From contig NYZO01000082.1 in assembly GCA_002687185.1 (NCBI GenBank), positions 1 to 36,750 on the forward strand: DNA of 36,750 nt, given 5' to 3'. The notes under the pieces were generated by a model. It had not been told where the DNA came from. It ran no database searches and was given only the letters and a program-made list of their open reading frames with translations. Source of the DNA: an archaeon (GTDB taxonomy: Archaea; Nanobdellota; Nanobdellia; SCGC-AAA011-G17; GW2011-AR20). Below, one piece after another: positions 24,090-32,818 of this stretch. The translations under genes and the position numbers were made by a program. The first letter of the stretch is position 1. Each line of letters starts with the position of its first letter.

Positions 24090-25254
24090 AGTTTGTTTTA
24101 TTGGGGCATATGCGTATCCTCTACTAAAAGAAGGTGCTGATGGCCCTCACGGCGGAAGCGAGACTGCACTTGTGTCGCATGCCAAATCGTTACCCAAAGA
24201 ATATGATGTATCTTTTATAGTTAAAGATTTCTCTAAAAGTAGTGGCGATGACTTTAAAATCGAAAAATGTGATCGCTTTACCGTATATAAAAGAAAAAAA
24301 ACTAATAACCGAATAGTAAACCGCATAAAATTTTTCTTCTTAATGAAAAAAATTAATGCCGAAATATACTTAACAAGAGGGGCTAGCCCAGAACTAGCTT
24401 ATATTACCTTATTTGCAAAAATCCTAGGGAAAAAAACAGTTTACTTCGTAGCTTCAGACATTGACTGTGACGGAAGGTACAAAAAAAATAGCAACCTAAT
24501 TAATAGTCATATGGATCCGAAAAAAAGAAAATACTTAAATGTATTTCCAAAAACAAAATTTGATATATGGATAAACGGTAATCTTTATAAATGGGGTTTA
24601 AAAAAGGCTGACCTAATAATATGCCAAAATCATAGTCAATTAAATCTACTAAATCAGAGATTAATTAAAAGTACTATTCTAAAAAAAAGCATTGAATTAC
24701 CAACCGATAGACTCAATCAATCAAAAAAAATAATACTATGGAATGCGAGATGCGTTGCCTGGAAACGCCCTGAAGTTTTTATAGATTTGGCTAAAAAATT
24801 TAGAAATGAAAAATTTATTATGATATGCCCCCCTGTCCTGGGACATCTTAATTATCATAAAAAAATTCAACAACTTACAATTCAAGAGACAAACATTGAA
24901 TTAATACCTGGCCTACCCAACCTTGAAGTCAAGGAGATACTGAAGAAAACAAAAATATTTGTTAACACTTCTGAATTTGAAGGTGACTGGCCTGTTTCAG
25001 TCCTAGAAGCTATGTCGTATGAAACACCCATACTATCATTATCGATCAACCCAGACAAAAGTCTTTCAAATAACGATTTTGGATTTTTTTGCAATAATGA
25101 TACTCAACAACTTAAAAAAAGATTAGTACAATTAACTGCCAACTCCGACCTATTAAATAAGCTTGGTCAAAAATCTTTAACTTACCTGGAAAAACAACAT
25201 AACCCAAAAAAAATTAGCTACCAATTGCAAAATATTATCGCCTCCCTACTATGA
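24064..25254 (+). CDS. GT4-family glycosyltransferase with DIDCDGRY motif (copy A)
   Basis: A 396-residue GT-B enzyme. The N-terminal part has GADGPHGGSETALV; the donor domain holds NARCVAWKRPEVF and NTSEFEGDWPVSVLEAMSYETPIL, the GT4 EX7E region. Midway is SDIDCDGRYKK, shared only with the next gene in this window. It overlaps the flippase by 26 bases; ATG at 24076 would shorten this to 14 bases. It ends in an ATGA overlap with copy B. The pair look like diverged tandem duplicates. Confidence 0.88.
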   Translation: MTTLMKHFKVCFIGAYAYPLLKEGADGPHGGSETALVSHAKSLPKEYDVSFIVKDFSKSSGDDFKIEKCDRFTVYKRKKTNNRIVNRIKFFFLMKKINAEIYLTRGASPELAYITLFAKILGKKTVYFVASDIDCDGRYKKNSNLINSHMDPKKRKYLNVFPKTKFDIWINGNLYKWGLKKADLIICQNHSQLNLLNQRLIKSTILKKSIELPTDRLNQSKKIILWNARCVAWKRPEVFIDLAKKFRNEKFIMICPPVLGHLNYHKKIQQLTIQETNIELIPGLPNLEVKEILKKTKIFVNTSEFEGDWPVSVLEAMSYETPILSLSINPDKSLSNNDFGFFCNNDTQQLKKRLVQLTANSDLLNKLGQKSLTYLEKQHNPKKISYQLQNIIASLL

Positions 25255-26387
25255 AAATATGTTTTATAAACTTTGGCGCATACCCGTACCTCAACCCAAA
25301 GCACAACAACCCAACTGGTGGAGCGGAAAAACAAACAGCCCTTTGGGCAAAACTTCTGGCTAGAGATAAAAATATCAAAGTAAGTTTAATTACTGGATAC
25401 TTTAATCAGCCACGCATTGAAACAATTAACAACATCCTCGTACACCACTCACAAGTAAGTGATAATGGCGGTAGATATCAAATTTGGCGAGATATTAATA
25501 GATTATTATTTACAATAAAAAAAATACTCATAGGCAAAGACGATATCTACGTGTTTAGGACCGCCGATTTTAGTTTAGGGATATTGAAAATAGTGATTAA
25601 GTTAAGAAAAAAAATGCTGGTTTACATGGTTAGTAGTGATATTGACTGTGACGGAAGGTACGAAAAAGAAAATAAATGGATATACGGCAAAATATATGCT
25701 TCTGGAATAAGGAATACAGATTTAATAATTACCCAAACAATTAACCAAAAAAATAATTTATTAAAAAAATATCTAAAAGATAGCATTGTGATACCAAATC
25801 TGCATTTAAGTCTAATAAAAGAAACAAAAGAAGAACCACCCAAAGATAATCAAATTATTTGGGTAGGCAGAAGTGTTCCCTTAAAGCAAGCTGAGATATT
25901 TTTTGAATTAGCAAAAAATTTCTCACCCTACAAATTTATTATAGTAAGTACGCCAAACCCAAAATTATTAAACTATCATGAAAATTTAAAAAAAATAGGT
26001 AATAATATTCCAAACATCACTTTTTTCACAAATCTGCCACCTGACTCTATGGAAAAATACTATAAAGAATCAAAAGTATTAGTTAATACCTCCACCTACG
26101 AAGGATTTCCCAACACTTTCCTGGAAGCTATGGCACATCATACTCCAGTTCTCTCACTAAATGTTGACCCGGATAATATCCTAACGCGTAATGAATGTGG
26201 TGATTGTGCTTCAGGTGACATCAAAAAACTAAATGATATGCTAAAAAAAATGTTAAACGATGATGAATACTGGCAAAAATTATCAACTAATACTCATAAC
26301 TATGTACAAGAAAACCACAATCCAATAAAAAATGTTCCTGTACTCAAAATGCACTTAAATAAATTAATAAATAATAAAGCTCTATAA
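25251..26387 (+). CDS. GT4-family glycosyltransferase with DIDCDGRY motif (copy B)
   Basis: A 378-residue GT-B enzyme, paralogous to the gene before it: a matching N-terminal loop (NPTGGAEKQTALW), SDIDCDGRYEK in the middle, and NTSTYEGFPNTFLEAMAHHTPVL as the donor-site EX7E motif. At DNA level a 21-base stretch (25641-25661) is identical to 24460-24480, although the surrounding DNA has diverged. It starts inside the stop of copy A (ATGA). Two related enzymes in a row probably add consecutive similar sugars. Confidence 0.88.
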   Translation: MKICFINFGAYPYLNPKHNNPTGGAEKQTALWAKLLARDKNIKVSLITGYFNQPRIETINNILVHHSQVSDNGGRYQIWRDINRLLFTIKKILIGKDDIYVFRTADFSLGILKIVIKLRKKMLVYMVSSDIDCDGRYEKENKWIYGKIYASGIRNTDLIITQTINQKNNLLKKYLKDSIVIPNLHLSLIKETKEEPPKDNQIIWVGRSVPLKQAEIFFELAKNFSPYKFIIVSTPNPKLLNYHENLKKIGNNIPNITFFTNLPPDSMEKYYKESKVLVNTSTYEGFPNTFLEAMAHHTPVLSLNVDPDNILTRNECGDCASGDIKKLNDMLKKMLNDDEYWQKLSTNTHNYVQENHNPIKNVPVLKMHLNKLINNKAL

Positions 26388-26390
26388 TAG

Positions 26391-27239
26391 ATGAAAAACA
26401 ATAAATCACCGGAGACATTTGCTTTTGGAAAAAATTGGCAAAAATTTTTGAAAGGTTTTGACTCTCAAAGACTCAGTCAAGCAATTTCTTCAATCCAAAA
26501 TCTAGTTAATAAAAATGATTTAAATAATGTAACTTTCGTAGATGCTGGATGCGGTAGCGGACTTTTTTCCCTGGCCGCATATAAAATGGGGGCGAAAGAG
26601 ATTATCAGCTTTGACGTCGACCAAGATGCGGTGAATTGTACTAAAGAATTAAAAAATAGGTTTGATAATCCAAGAAACTGGCAGGTTTCAGAAGGTTCCG
26701 TATTAAATTCGGGGTGGCTTAATAATTTAACGAAAGCAGATATTGTTTATTCGTGGGGAGTGCTACATCATACGGGAGATATGTGGAATGCAATAACTAA
26801 TATAGTGAATGTTATTAAACCAGGAGGAAAACTTGTAATAGCGATTTATAATGAAAAAAAAGGTGGACTTGGATCGAATGAGTGGCTAAAAATAAAAAAA
26901 TTTTACTCCTATTCGCCAAGCATAATAAAAAAAATTATGGAAGGCATCATGACATTAAGGTATATATTTAAACCCACCTTTTCGTCATTGAAAAAAGATA
27001 AAGATATAAAACTTGCGTACCAAATATTCAAATCACGCTTCACTAGCATGAGCCACTTAAGTAGGGGCATGGAACTCAAAACTGATAATCGAGACTGGCT
27101 GGGAGGCCTACCTTACGAATTTGCTAGTACAGACCAAATAATAAATTTTTGCCAAAAATTAAATTTAGAACTTGAAAAAATTATACCTGATGGGGGAAAA
27201 AGTTTGGGTAACAACCAATTTGTTTTCGTAAAAAAATAA
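26391..27239 (+). CDS. Class I SAM-dependent methyltransferase
   Basis: A 282-residue methyltransferase with motif I FVDAGCGSGLFSLAA near residue 50, FDVDQDAV as the acidic second motif, and YSWGVLHHTGDMW and VIKPGGKLVIAIYN after it. The long tail (from about 165) is rich in lysine and holds RGMELKTDNRDWLGGLPYEFAS, a stretch seen in sugar-cluster methyltransferases next to AsnB. It is 3 bases after the GT4 gene and 2 bases before AsnB, so all three are cotranscribed. The target is probably the glycan. Confidence 0.85.
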   Translation: MKNNKSPETFAFGKNWQKFLKGFDSQRLSQAISSIQNLVNKNDLNNVTFVDAGCGSGLFSLAAYKMGAKEIISFDVDQDAVNCTKELKNRFDNPRNWQVSEGSVLNSGWLNNLTKADIVYSWGVLHHTGDMWNAITNIVNVIKPGGKLVIAIYNEKKGGLGSNEWLKIKKFYSYSPSIIKKIMEGIMTLRYIFKPTFSSLKKDKDIKLAYQIFKSRFTSMSHLSRGMELKTDNRDWLGGLPYEFASTDQIINFCQKLNLELEKIIPDGGKSLGNNQFVFVKK

Positions 27240-27241
27240 AT

Positions 27242-29131
27242 ATGTGCGGGATTGTAGGTAAAGTAAATTTTAGTGGCCGGCCTGTTAAGGCTGAGCTGCT
27301 GCAAAAAATGCTTACTAAAATTAAGTATCGTGGGCCAGACGATGAAGGCATAATGACAGATAAAAACGTTGGGCTAGGAAGTGTAAGATTATCGATTTTA
27401 GACTTGAGCCAGAATGGACATATGCCGATGGAATCAAACGATGGATTAACAACAATTGTGCATAATGGAGAAGTATACAACTATCAAAACTTTAGGGCAG
27501 AATTGAATAAAGATGGAATTAAATTAAAATCTACTTCTGATACAGAAGTAATTTTATATTTATATAAAAAATATGGTGTAGAGTGTTTATCAAGAATGAA
27601 CGGCATGTTTTCCTTTGTAATCTATGACAAAAAAAATAATTTACTATTCGGCGCCCGCGACCGTTTTGGAGAAAAACCCCTAAAATACTATTTCGACAAT
27701 AAAGTCTTTATTTTTGCATCAGAGCTAAAAGCAATTTTACTTAATCCGGAGATTAAAAAAGAAATTGATCATAAAGCAATTTATGATTATTTAACTTACC
27801 TCTACACCCCACCGCCCAATACTGGGTTTAAAAATATAAAAAAAATACCAGCCGCTCATTATTTTACTTTAGATATTAAGTCAAAAAAACTGACGATCAA
27901 GCGCTATTGGAAACTTGATTATCGTAACAAACTAGAAATCAACGAACATGAATTACAAGAACTGATAATTAAACAAATTGAAGATTCCGTAAAGTCACGA
28001 ATGGTAGCAGATGTTGGGGTGGGAGCTTTTCTGTCTGGAGGCATCGATAGCAGCCTAGTCGTAGCTATGATGAATAAGCACTCAAATAAGGCAATCAAAA
28101 CTTTTTCAATTGGTTTTGATGAAAAAAAATTTGATGAAACAAATTACGCGAGAATTGTGGCCAAAAAGTTTGAAACAGATCATCATGAATTTAATGTTCA
28201 GGCTGACATGATTAAAAAATTACCTGAGCTTATATACGCATACGAAGAACCCTATGCAGACGCCTCAATGTTTGCCACTCATTATTTAGCCAAACTTACT
28301 GGGCAACACGTACCAGTTGCTTTAAGTGGAGATGGTGGAGATGAAAACTTTGGCGGATACTTTCGCTATCAAAGTCTCAACTACGCAAACTTAGCTACTA
28401 AAATACTGCCGAAACAAACTATAAAGATCGGTGAAAAATTATTAAAAACAATTTCTAATAAATACCACTCCGACCTTGCTAGGCGAGGAATTATTTTTGC
28501 TCAATCTCTTTACAAGAATCTTCCTGAAAAATACTTACATTACGTGAGTATCTTTGTGGATGCAGAAAAAGAATTCCTACTAAATAAATACTACTTATCA
28601 AAAATGAAACCCTATCGATCTGCAGAATTTTTTGAAAAGATTTTTCAGTCTGCTCTCGCTAATGACTACTTAGACCTAGCCATGAATTCAGATCTTGAAG
28701 CTTATTTACCCGAAGATCTTATGGTTAAGGTAGATATCGCCTGCATGCAACAGTCTCTTGAAAATAGATCTCCCTTACTCGATCATAAGTTAGTTGAGCT
28801 TACTGCCCGGATTCCTTCGAGAATAAAAATTAAAGGACGAAGCAGTAAATATATTTTAAAAAAGTCTTTAGCTGGAATTTTACCAGAAGAAATAATTAAC
28901 AGAAAAAAAATGGGTTTCGGAATACCAGTCGGGATGTGGTTTCGTGATCAATTAAGTGATTATTTTTATGAAAACGTTATTGAAAGCTCGTTGTTCATTA
29001 ATCAAATATGTGATATTGATTACGTAAAAAGAATTTTTAAAAATAACAAAAGCCGCGGTAATGATGAGGGTATGAAATTGTGGAGCTTGCTATGTTTAGA
29101 ACTATGGTATCGGGAATACTTTACTAAATAA
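27242..29131 (+). CDS. asnB: Asparagine synthase (glutamine-hydrolysing), AsnB-type amidotransferase
   Basis: A 629-residue two-domain enzyme. The N-terminal class II glutaminase starts with catalytic Cys2 (MCGIVGKV) and holds YRGPDDEG and HNGEVYNY. The C-terminal synthetase domain has the PP-loop SGGIDSS at residues 265-271 and SGDGGDENFGGY later. It forms an amide from glutamine, ATP and a carboxylate. In polysaccharide clusters such proteins often amidate a uronic acid or a glycan substituent rather than free aspartate, and this setting suggests that role. It is the last gene of the plus-strand operon; only 29 bases separate it from the convergent gene and no hairpin is visible. Confidence 0.92.
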   Translation: MCGIVGKVNFSGRPVKAELLQKMLTKIKYRGPDDEGIMTDKNVGLGSVRLSILDLSQNGHMPMESNDGLTTIVHNGEVYNYQNFRAELNKDGIKLKSTSDTEVILYLYKKYGVECLSRMNGMFSFVIYDKKNNLLFGARDRFGEKPLKYYFDNKVFIFASELKAILLNPEIKKEIDHKAIYDYLTYLYTPPPNTGFKNIKKIPAAHYFTLDIKSKKLTIKRYWKLDYRNKLEINEHELQELIIKQIEDSVKSRMVADVGVGAFLSGGIDSSLVVAMMNKHSNKAIKTFSIGFDEKKFDETNYARIVAKKFETDHHEFNVQADMIKKLPELIYAYEEPYADASMFATHYLAKLTGQHVPVALSGDGGDENFGGYFRYQSLNYANLATKILPKQTIKIGEKLLKTISNKYHSDLARRGIIFAQSLYKNLPEKYLHYVSIFVDAEKEFLLNKYYLSKMKPYRSAEFFEKIFQSALANDYLDLAMNSDLEAYLPEDLMVKVDIACMQQSLENRSPLLDHKLVELTARIPSRIKIKGRSSKYILKKSLAGILPEEIINRKKMGFGIPVGMWFRDQLSDYFYENVIESSLFINQICDIDYVKRIFKNNKSRGNDEGMKLWSLLCLELWYREYFTK

Positions 29132-29160
29132 TCTATTAAAAAATATTAATACTAATTCTC

Positions 29161-31239
29161 TTAAATCTTTTTATAGACTCTCATGCCTACCGGCTCATCA
29201 TTATTAAAAATCCGAGAGCCTAATTGCCCATAAACATCTTCATAGTCCAGACTATAATTTGTAGTTATGTAACTTTTCAAGTCTTTAGAAAGATTAGATG
29301 CAAATATATTCAACTCGGTAACGATATATACATCACCCTCCCGAGAAGCAGCCTCAATATCCATTAGGTCAGAATTATCTACCAAGGCGAGATCGGAAGT
29401 ATAAGTATTATAGTTATTACCAAACTCATCCGCAAAAAAAGCTATATTAACCGCGCTGCCCCCCAACCAATAACTAGAATTATTTATACCGTATTCAGTT
29501 AAATATAAAAAAGTGTCGTTATTATCAGTGTAAACAACTACATCATCAGGCCTCAAATGTTCTCTAAGGTAATTAACTGCCCCCCGAAAATTATTCTTAT
29601 ACCCACCTAAAATTAGAGACTGAGTATAAGTATAATCCTCCGTTAAATAACGTTTATAAAGTTCAGCATAACTAACTGTTTGCTTACTGCTAACCGCGTC
29701 ATTTTGATTTAAAGGGATATAAAATCCAAAAATTAAAACTATCGATAAAATTATAGACCTGAAAGGAACTTTTCTCAGAGAATTGGTGGCTGAATTTAAA
29801 CCAAAAGTAGTTGATTGATTATTTAATGAAAGAATCCCCAACACTTCATACAAAACGTACCAAGTTAATATTAAAACAAAAGGCATAAAGAAAGCCGTAT
29901 AACGCAACAAATGAGATTGAGCCAATAACATCAATCCGCTTAAGGGTACGGCCGCAAAAATTAGTAAACCACCCAATAAACGCTTATGAGTATGACCGAC
30001 GACCATAAAGGCTAGAGTCAAAGGGATAGTCACAATAATAAACGGATGTGAATTTAAAAAGAAATCAAATGAGGTTAAATTAAAATCCCGTAAACCTTGA
30101 GCTACTTGAAAAAAACTAGTTGTACTCTGAACTGGTCCATAACCAGAAGTCGAAGTGTAAAACTGGCCACCAACTTTATGGAAAGTGCTCGCTAACCAAA
30201 AAGCCCACCCAATAACAACTGGCAATACTGGATATTTACGAATTAGGTACCAAGTTTCCCGATAATTTATGGCCGCAAAAATTAAAGCTGAGGGAATAAA
30301 TAAAAACGTTTGTTTTGCCTGAAAAGAAATTTGTACAATAAATACAAAAAATAATAAGGAGGTTAATGAGACCCTACGAGCTTGATACCAACGATAAAGT
30401 ATGTAAAAGAGTAGCAAGTAAGCGGTTAAATTCCAAAAATAAAATCTTGCCTCGCGAGCCAAGCCAATTAAAACAGGGCTTAACAGAACCAGAAGAGTAG
30501 TTAGGGCAGCAAAGTATCGATCACGTAAACGTAAAGATATTTTGTAAATCGGCCAGGCTAGAAAAGGTAATATAAATAAATTAAAATATCTTAAATACTC
30601 AACAGAAGGTAACCTAAAAATTTTACTGAAAGCAAATGTGATAAAGTAATATCCAGCTCCACGTAAAGAAGAATTACCGCTCGGGAATATCGGCAACCAA
30701 TTTTTTTCTATGCCTAAATGTGAAAACCTCTCCAATGTTTCATCTAAAGAAAAAGACAGATCTGTAATCCCTCGGACATAAAACCAAATCAACCCTAAAA
30801 TGATAACCGCCCCTATAAGTTTTGCCACTCGACCAAGACTCTCAGTACTTACTCGATCTTTGTTTGATGAATGATTACTGCCCCAGACAATTAATACCCC
30901 TGCCAAACTTAATAAAATCATTAAAGTGTTGCGCCACCAAAAAATATCCGCCGAATCAAACCAGACATTAATAATCAATAAAACTACTAATAAAAAAACG
31001 AATACTTTTTTTGCTAATTTTACTAAATATGGTCTAAATAATAATGCTTCTTTTACATTATCGTAGTTAACAAAAAATAAAGCATAAGCAAAAATAACAT
31101 CAAAACTTATTACCAAAGTTGGATTTATATAAAATGACATAAGCCCTGGTGCCCACCAACACTCAAGCCCTGCATAAATAATATTTGCAACAATAACTGC
31201 AAATAAACTTAAAAATGTAACTAATCTTTTTGATTTCAT
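29161..31239 (-). CDS. Multi-pass membrane protein, GT39-like glycosyltransferase
   Basis: A 692-residue protein with four N-terminal and several later hydrophobic segments and a soluble C-terminal domain from about residue 530. An Asp-Glu pair in FSLDETLERF, after the fifth segment, resembles the catalytic site of GT39/PMT enzymes. A long charged loop comes before ITFAFSKIF and LRYFNLFILPFLAW. The exterior C-terminal domain has PDDVVVYTDNNDTF and is probably specific to this family. It would glycosylate an exported protein or polymer. TTG at 31245 is also possible as a start. It is adjacent to the anchored protein at 31246-32802. Confidence 0.7.
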   Translation of the reverse strand: MKSKRLVTFLSLFAVIVANIIYAGLECWWAPGLMSFYINPTLVISFDVIFAYALFFVNYDNVKEALLFRPYLVKLAKKVFVFLLVVLLIINVWFDSADIFWWRNTLMILLSLAGVLIVWGSNHSSNKDRVSTESLGRVAKLIGAVIILGLIWFYVRGITDLSFSLDETLERFSHLGIEKNWLPIFPSGNSSLRGAGYYFITFAFSKIFRLPSVEYLRYFNLFILPFLAWPIYKISLRLRDRYFAALTTLLVLLSPVLIGLAREARFYFWNLTAYLLLFYILYRWYQARRVSLTSLLFFVFIVQISFQAKQTFLFIPSALIFAAINYRETWYLIRKYPVLPVVIGWAFWLASTFHKVGGQFYTSTSGYGPVQSTTSFFQVAQGLRDFNLTSFDFFLNSHPFIIVTIPLTLAFMVVGHTHKRLLGGLLIFAAVPLSGLMLLAQSHLLRYTAFFMPFVLILTWYVLYEVLGILSLNNQSTTFGLNSATNSLRKVPFRSIILSIVLIFGFYIPLNQNDAVSSKQTVSYAELYKRYLTEDYTYTQSLILGGYKNNFRGAVNYLREHLRPDDVVVYTDNNDTFLYLTEYGINNSSYWLGGSAVNIAFFADEFGNNYNTYTSDLALVDNSDLMDIEAASREGDVYIVTELNIFASNLSKDLKSYITTNYSLDYEDVYGQLGSRIFNNDEPVGMRVYKKI

Positions 31240-31245
31240 ATTCAA

Positions 31246-32802
31246 TTACTCAACAGATATTGTAAAATCGGAAAAATACGCTGGTTCCAAAAAATCGTTG
31301 GGTGTCCCACCCGACGCCTGATGTAAACTAAAATCTTTTTTTTGCTTAGGGCTAAACATAGAAAACCAAACATAGCCTTGCTCTTGATCCCAGTTTTTAT
31401 TAATTGCTTGCTGATCGAATTCCATATTTACTTTTTGCCCCTCAGATGATTTCTTTTCAACGTCAAACCTAGCTATAATGTATTCTGCATCGAGGCCGCT
31501 GACTGAACGATATTTATATGGCTTAAAATGGTAATCTTGACTAATTGAAAATTCTACTCCAGAAAAAGCAACATTTGCCGGAACGGGTACAATATAATTT
31601 CCAGCAGGTAAGTTAAAGTTTACGGGCTCATCTAACCTATCTGATTTGATGGTAAAAATCTCATCTAATTCATCATTTTCTTCAACTTCTTTTTGCTCTG
31701 CCTGGTTGCCGCTAATCGATCTAATGTCTACCTCCCCCAAAGCACTGGAAGTCCATGAATATAAGGTAAGGTTCGTAGGCTTAACCAGGGAAATAAATAA
31801 TTCGTGAGCTTTATTAAAATATACACCACTCAACCTATGGCTTCCATGCGGCCCTCCATCTGGTAAAAATACAAATTTATTGGTATTAATTTCTAAACTC
31901 TCAGTTTCAAGCCCCCCAATCCCCTGTACCGACACTCTATACAGCCCCGCGGCCGGCAAATTTGTGGATATGTTAATTTCTCCGACCCCACCTCTAGCCA
32001 AGTCTAAAGTAGATCGATTTAAAATATTTTGATTTGTATCCTCAATTATTAAATGTACTGAAGTACCCTCGAGGGCTGACCATTTATGGTGACGAATCCT
32101 GGCCTTAACTTCAAATTTATTATCTGCTGCGACCAGCAATGAAAACGGGCCCCTAATATTAGGATTTATTGCAACCATTTCATTCTTAATTTTTGGTAAA
32201 TTAGTTTTCAAAAAATTTGCTAACTTCAAACCTGGATCGAGAACAGACAAAGTGCTTCCTTCAGGCACATTTGAATCTAGCCACACCCCTAAAGATGAAA
32301 ATGAATTATCATACTGGAAACCGTCGCCGTCTGGAACATAAATATTATGAATATCGGATTCGGCCACCTTTTTATAACCTGATATATCTCTATAAAATGG
32401 AAAGTATTCGACCTTACTTCCTTGCTCGCATAGATTACATAATATTCCCAAATCCCAATCGTAATCGCTATCAACTGTAGTAGAAAAATTTACCGAGTGG
32501 CCGTGCAGATTATGTTCTGGGAAATACTGAAAACTCAATTCTCCCCCAACTACTCCTCCATCCAATAAAATTCCCTTATTATCCAGTAATTTTCTGGCCG
32601 AAAATTTTTGCGATCTATCGAATGCCTTTGGGTCATCTAACCTCAAATAAACTTCGTCCTGAAAATTTACCCAACTATAGAGTAAAAAAATTATGTACCC
32701 TAAAAATAATAATGATATTAATAAAATTAAATACCCCCAGGCGTCATTTCCCCTAACAATTGAAGGTTGTTTATTATTTATATTGTTAGATTTTACCACC
32801 AC
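31246..32802 (-). CDS. Membrane-anchored extracellular protein of unknown function
   Basis: A 518-residue protein with one hydrophobic segment (about residues 25-46, WGYLILLISLLFLGYIIFLL) and then a long, beta-rich exterior domain. The exterior part has aromatic and charged residues (VYLRLDDPKAFDRSQKFSA) and repeated short beta stretches, with no family recognised. CNLCEQG could hold a disulfide. It lies between two GT39-type genes on one strand with gaps of at most 16 bases, which suggests they act together on the cell surface, for instance as acceptor, scaffold or anchor of the glycan. Confidence 0.65.
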   Translation of the reverse strand: MVVKSNNINNKQPSIVRGNDAWGYLILLISLLFLGYIIFLLYSWVNFQDEVYLRLDDPKAFDRSQKFSARKLLDNKGILLDGGVVGGELSFQYFPEHNLHGHSVNFSTTVDSDYDWDLGILCNLCEQGSKVEYFPFYRDISGYKKVAESDIHNIYVPDGDGFQYDNSFSSLGVWLDSNVPEGSTLSVLDPGLKLANFLKTNLPKIKNEMVAINPNIRGPFSLLVAADNKFEVKARIRHHKWSALEGTSVHLIIEDTNQNILNRSTLDLARGGVGEINISTNLPAAGLYRVSVQGIGGLETESLEINTNKFVFLPDGGPHGSHRLSGVYFNKAHELFISLVKPTNLTLYSWTSSALGEVDIRSISGNQAEQKEVEENDELDEIFTIKSDRLDEPVNFNLPAGNYIVPVPANVAFSGVEFSISQDYHFKPYKYRSVSGLDAEYIIARFDVEKKSSEGQKVNMEFDQQAINKNWDQEQGYVWFSMFSPKQKKDFSLHQASGGTPNDFLEPAYFSDFTISVE

Positions 32803-32818
32803 AAAAAAACTTAACTAA

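Noticed and set aside
27113-27480. Minus-strand ORFs across the methyltransferase-AsnB junction.
   Set aside because: They are antisense to the N-terminal glutaminase domain of AsnB and the end of a methyltransferase, with no independent support.
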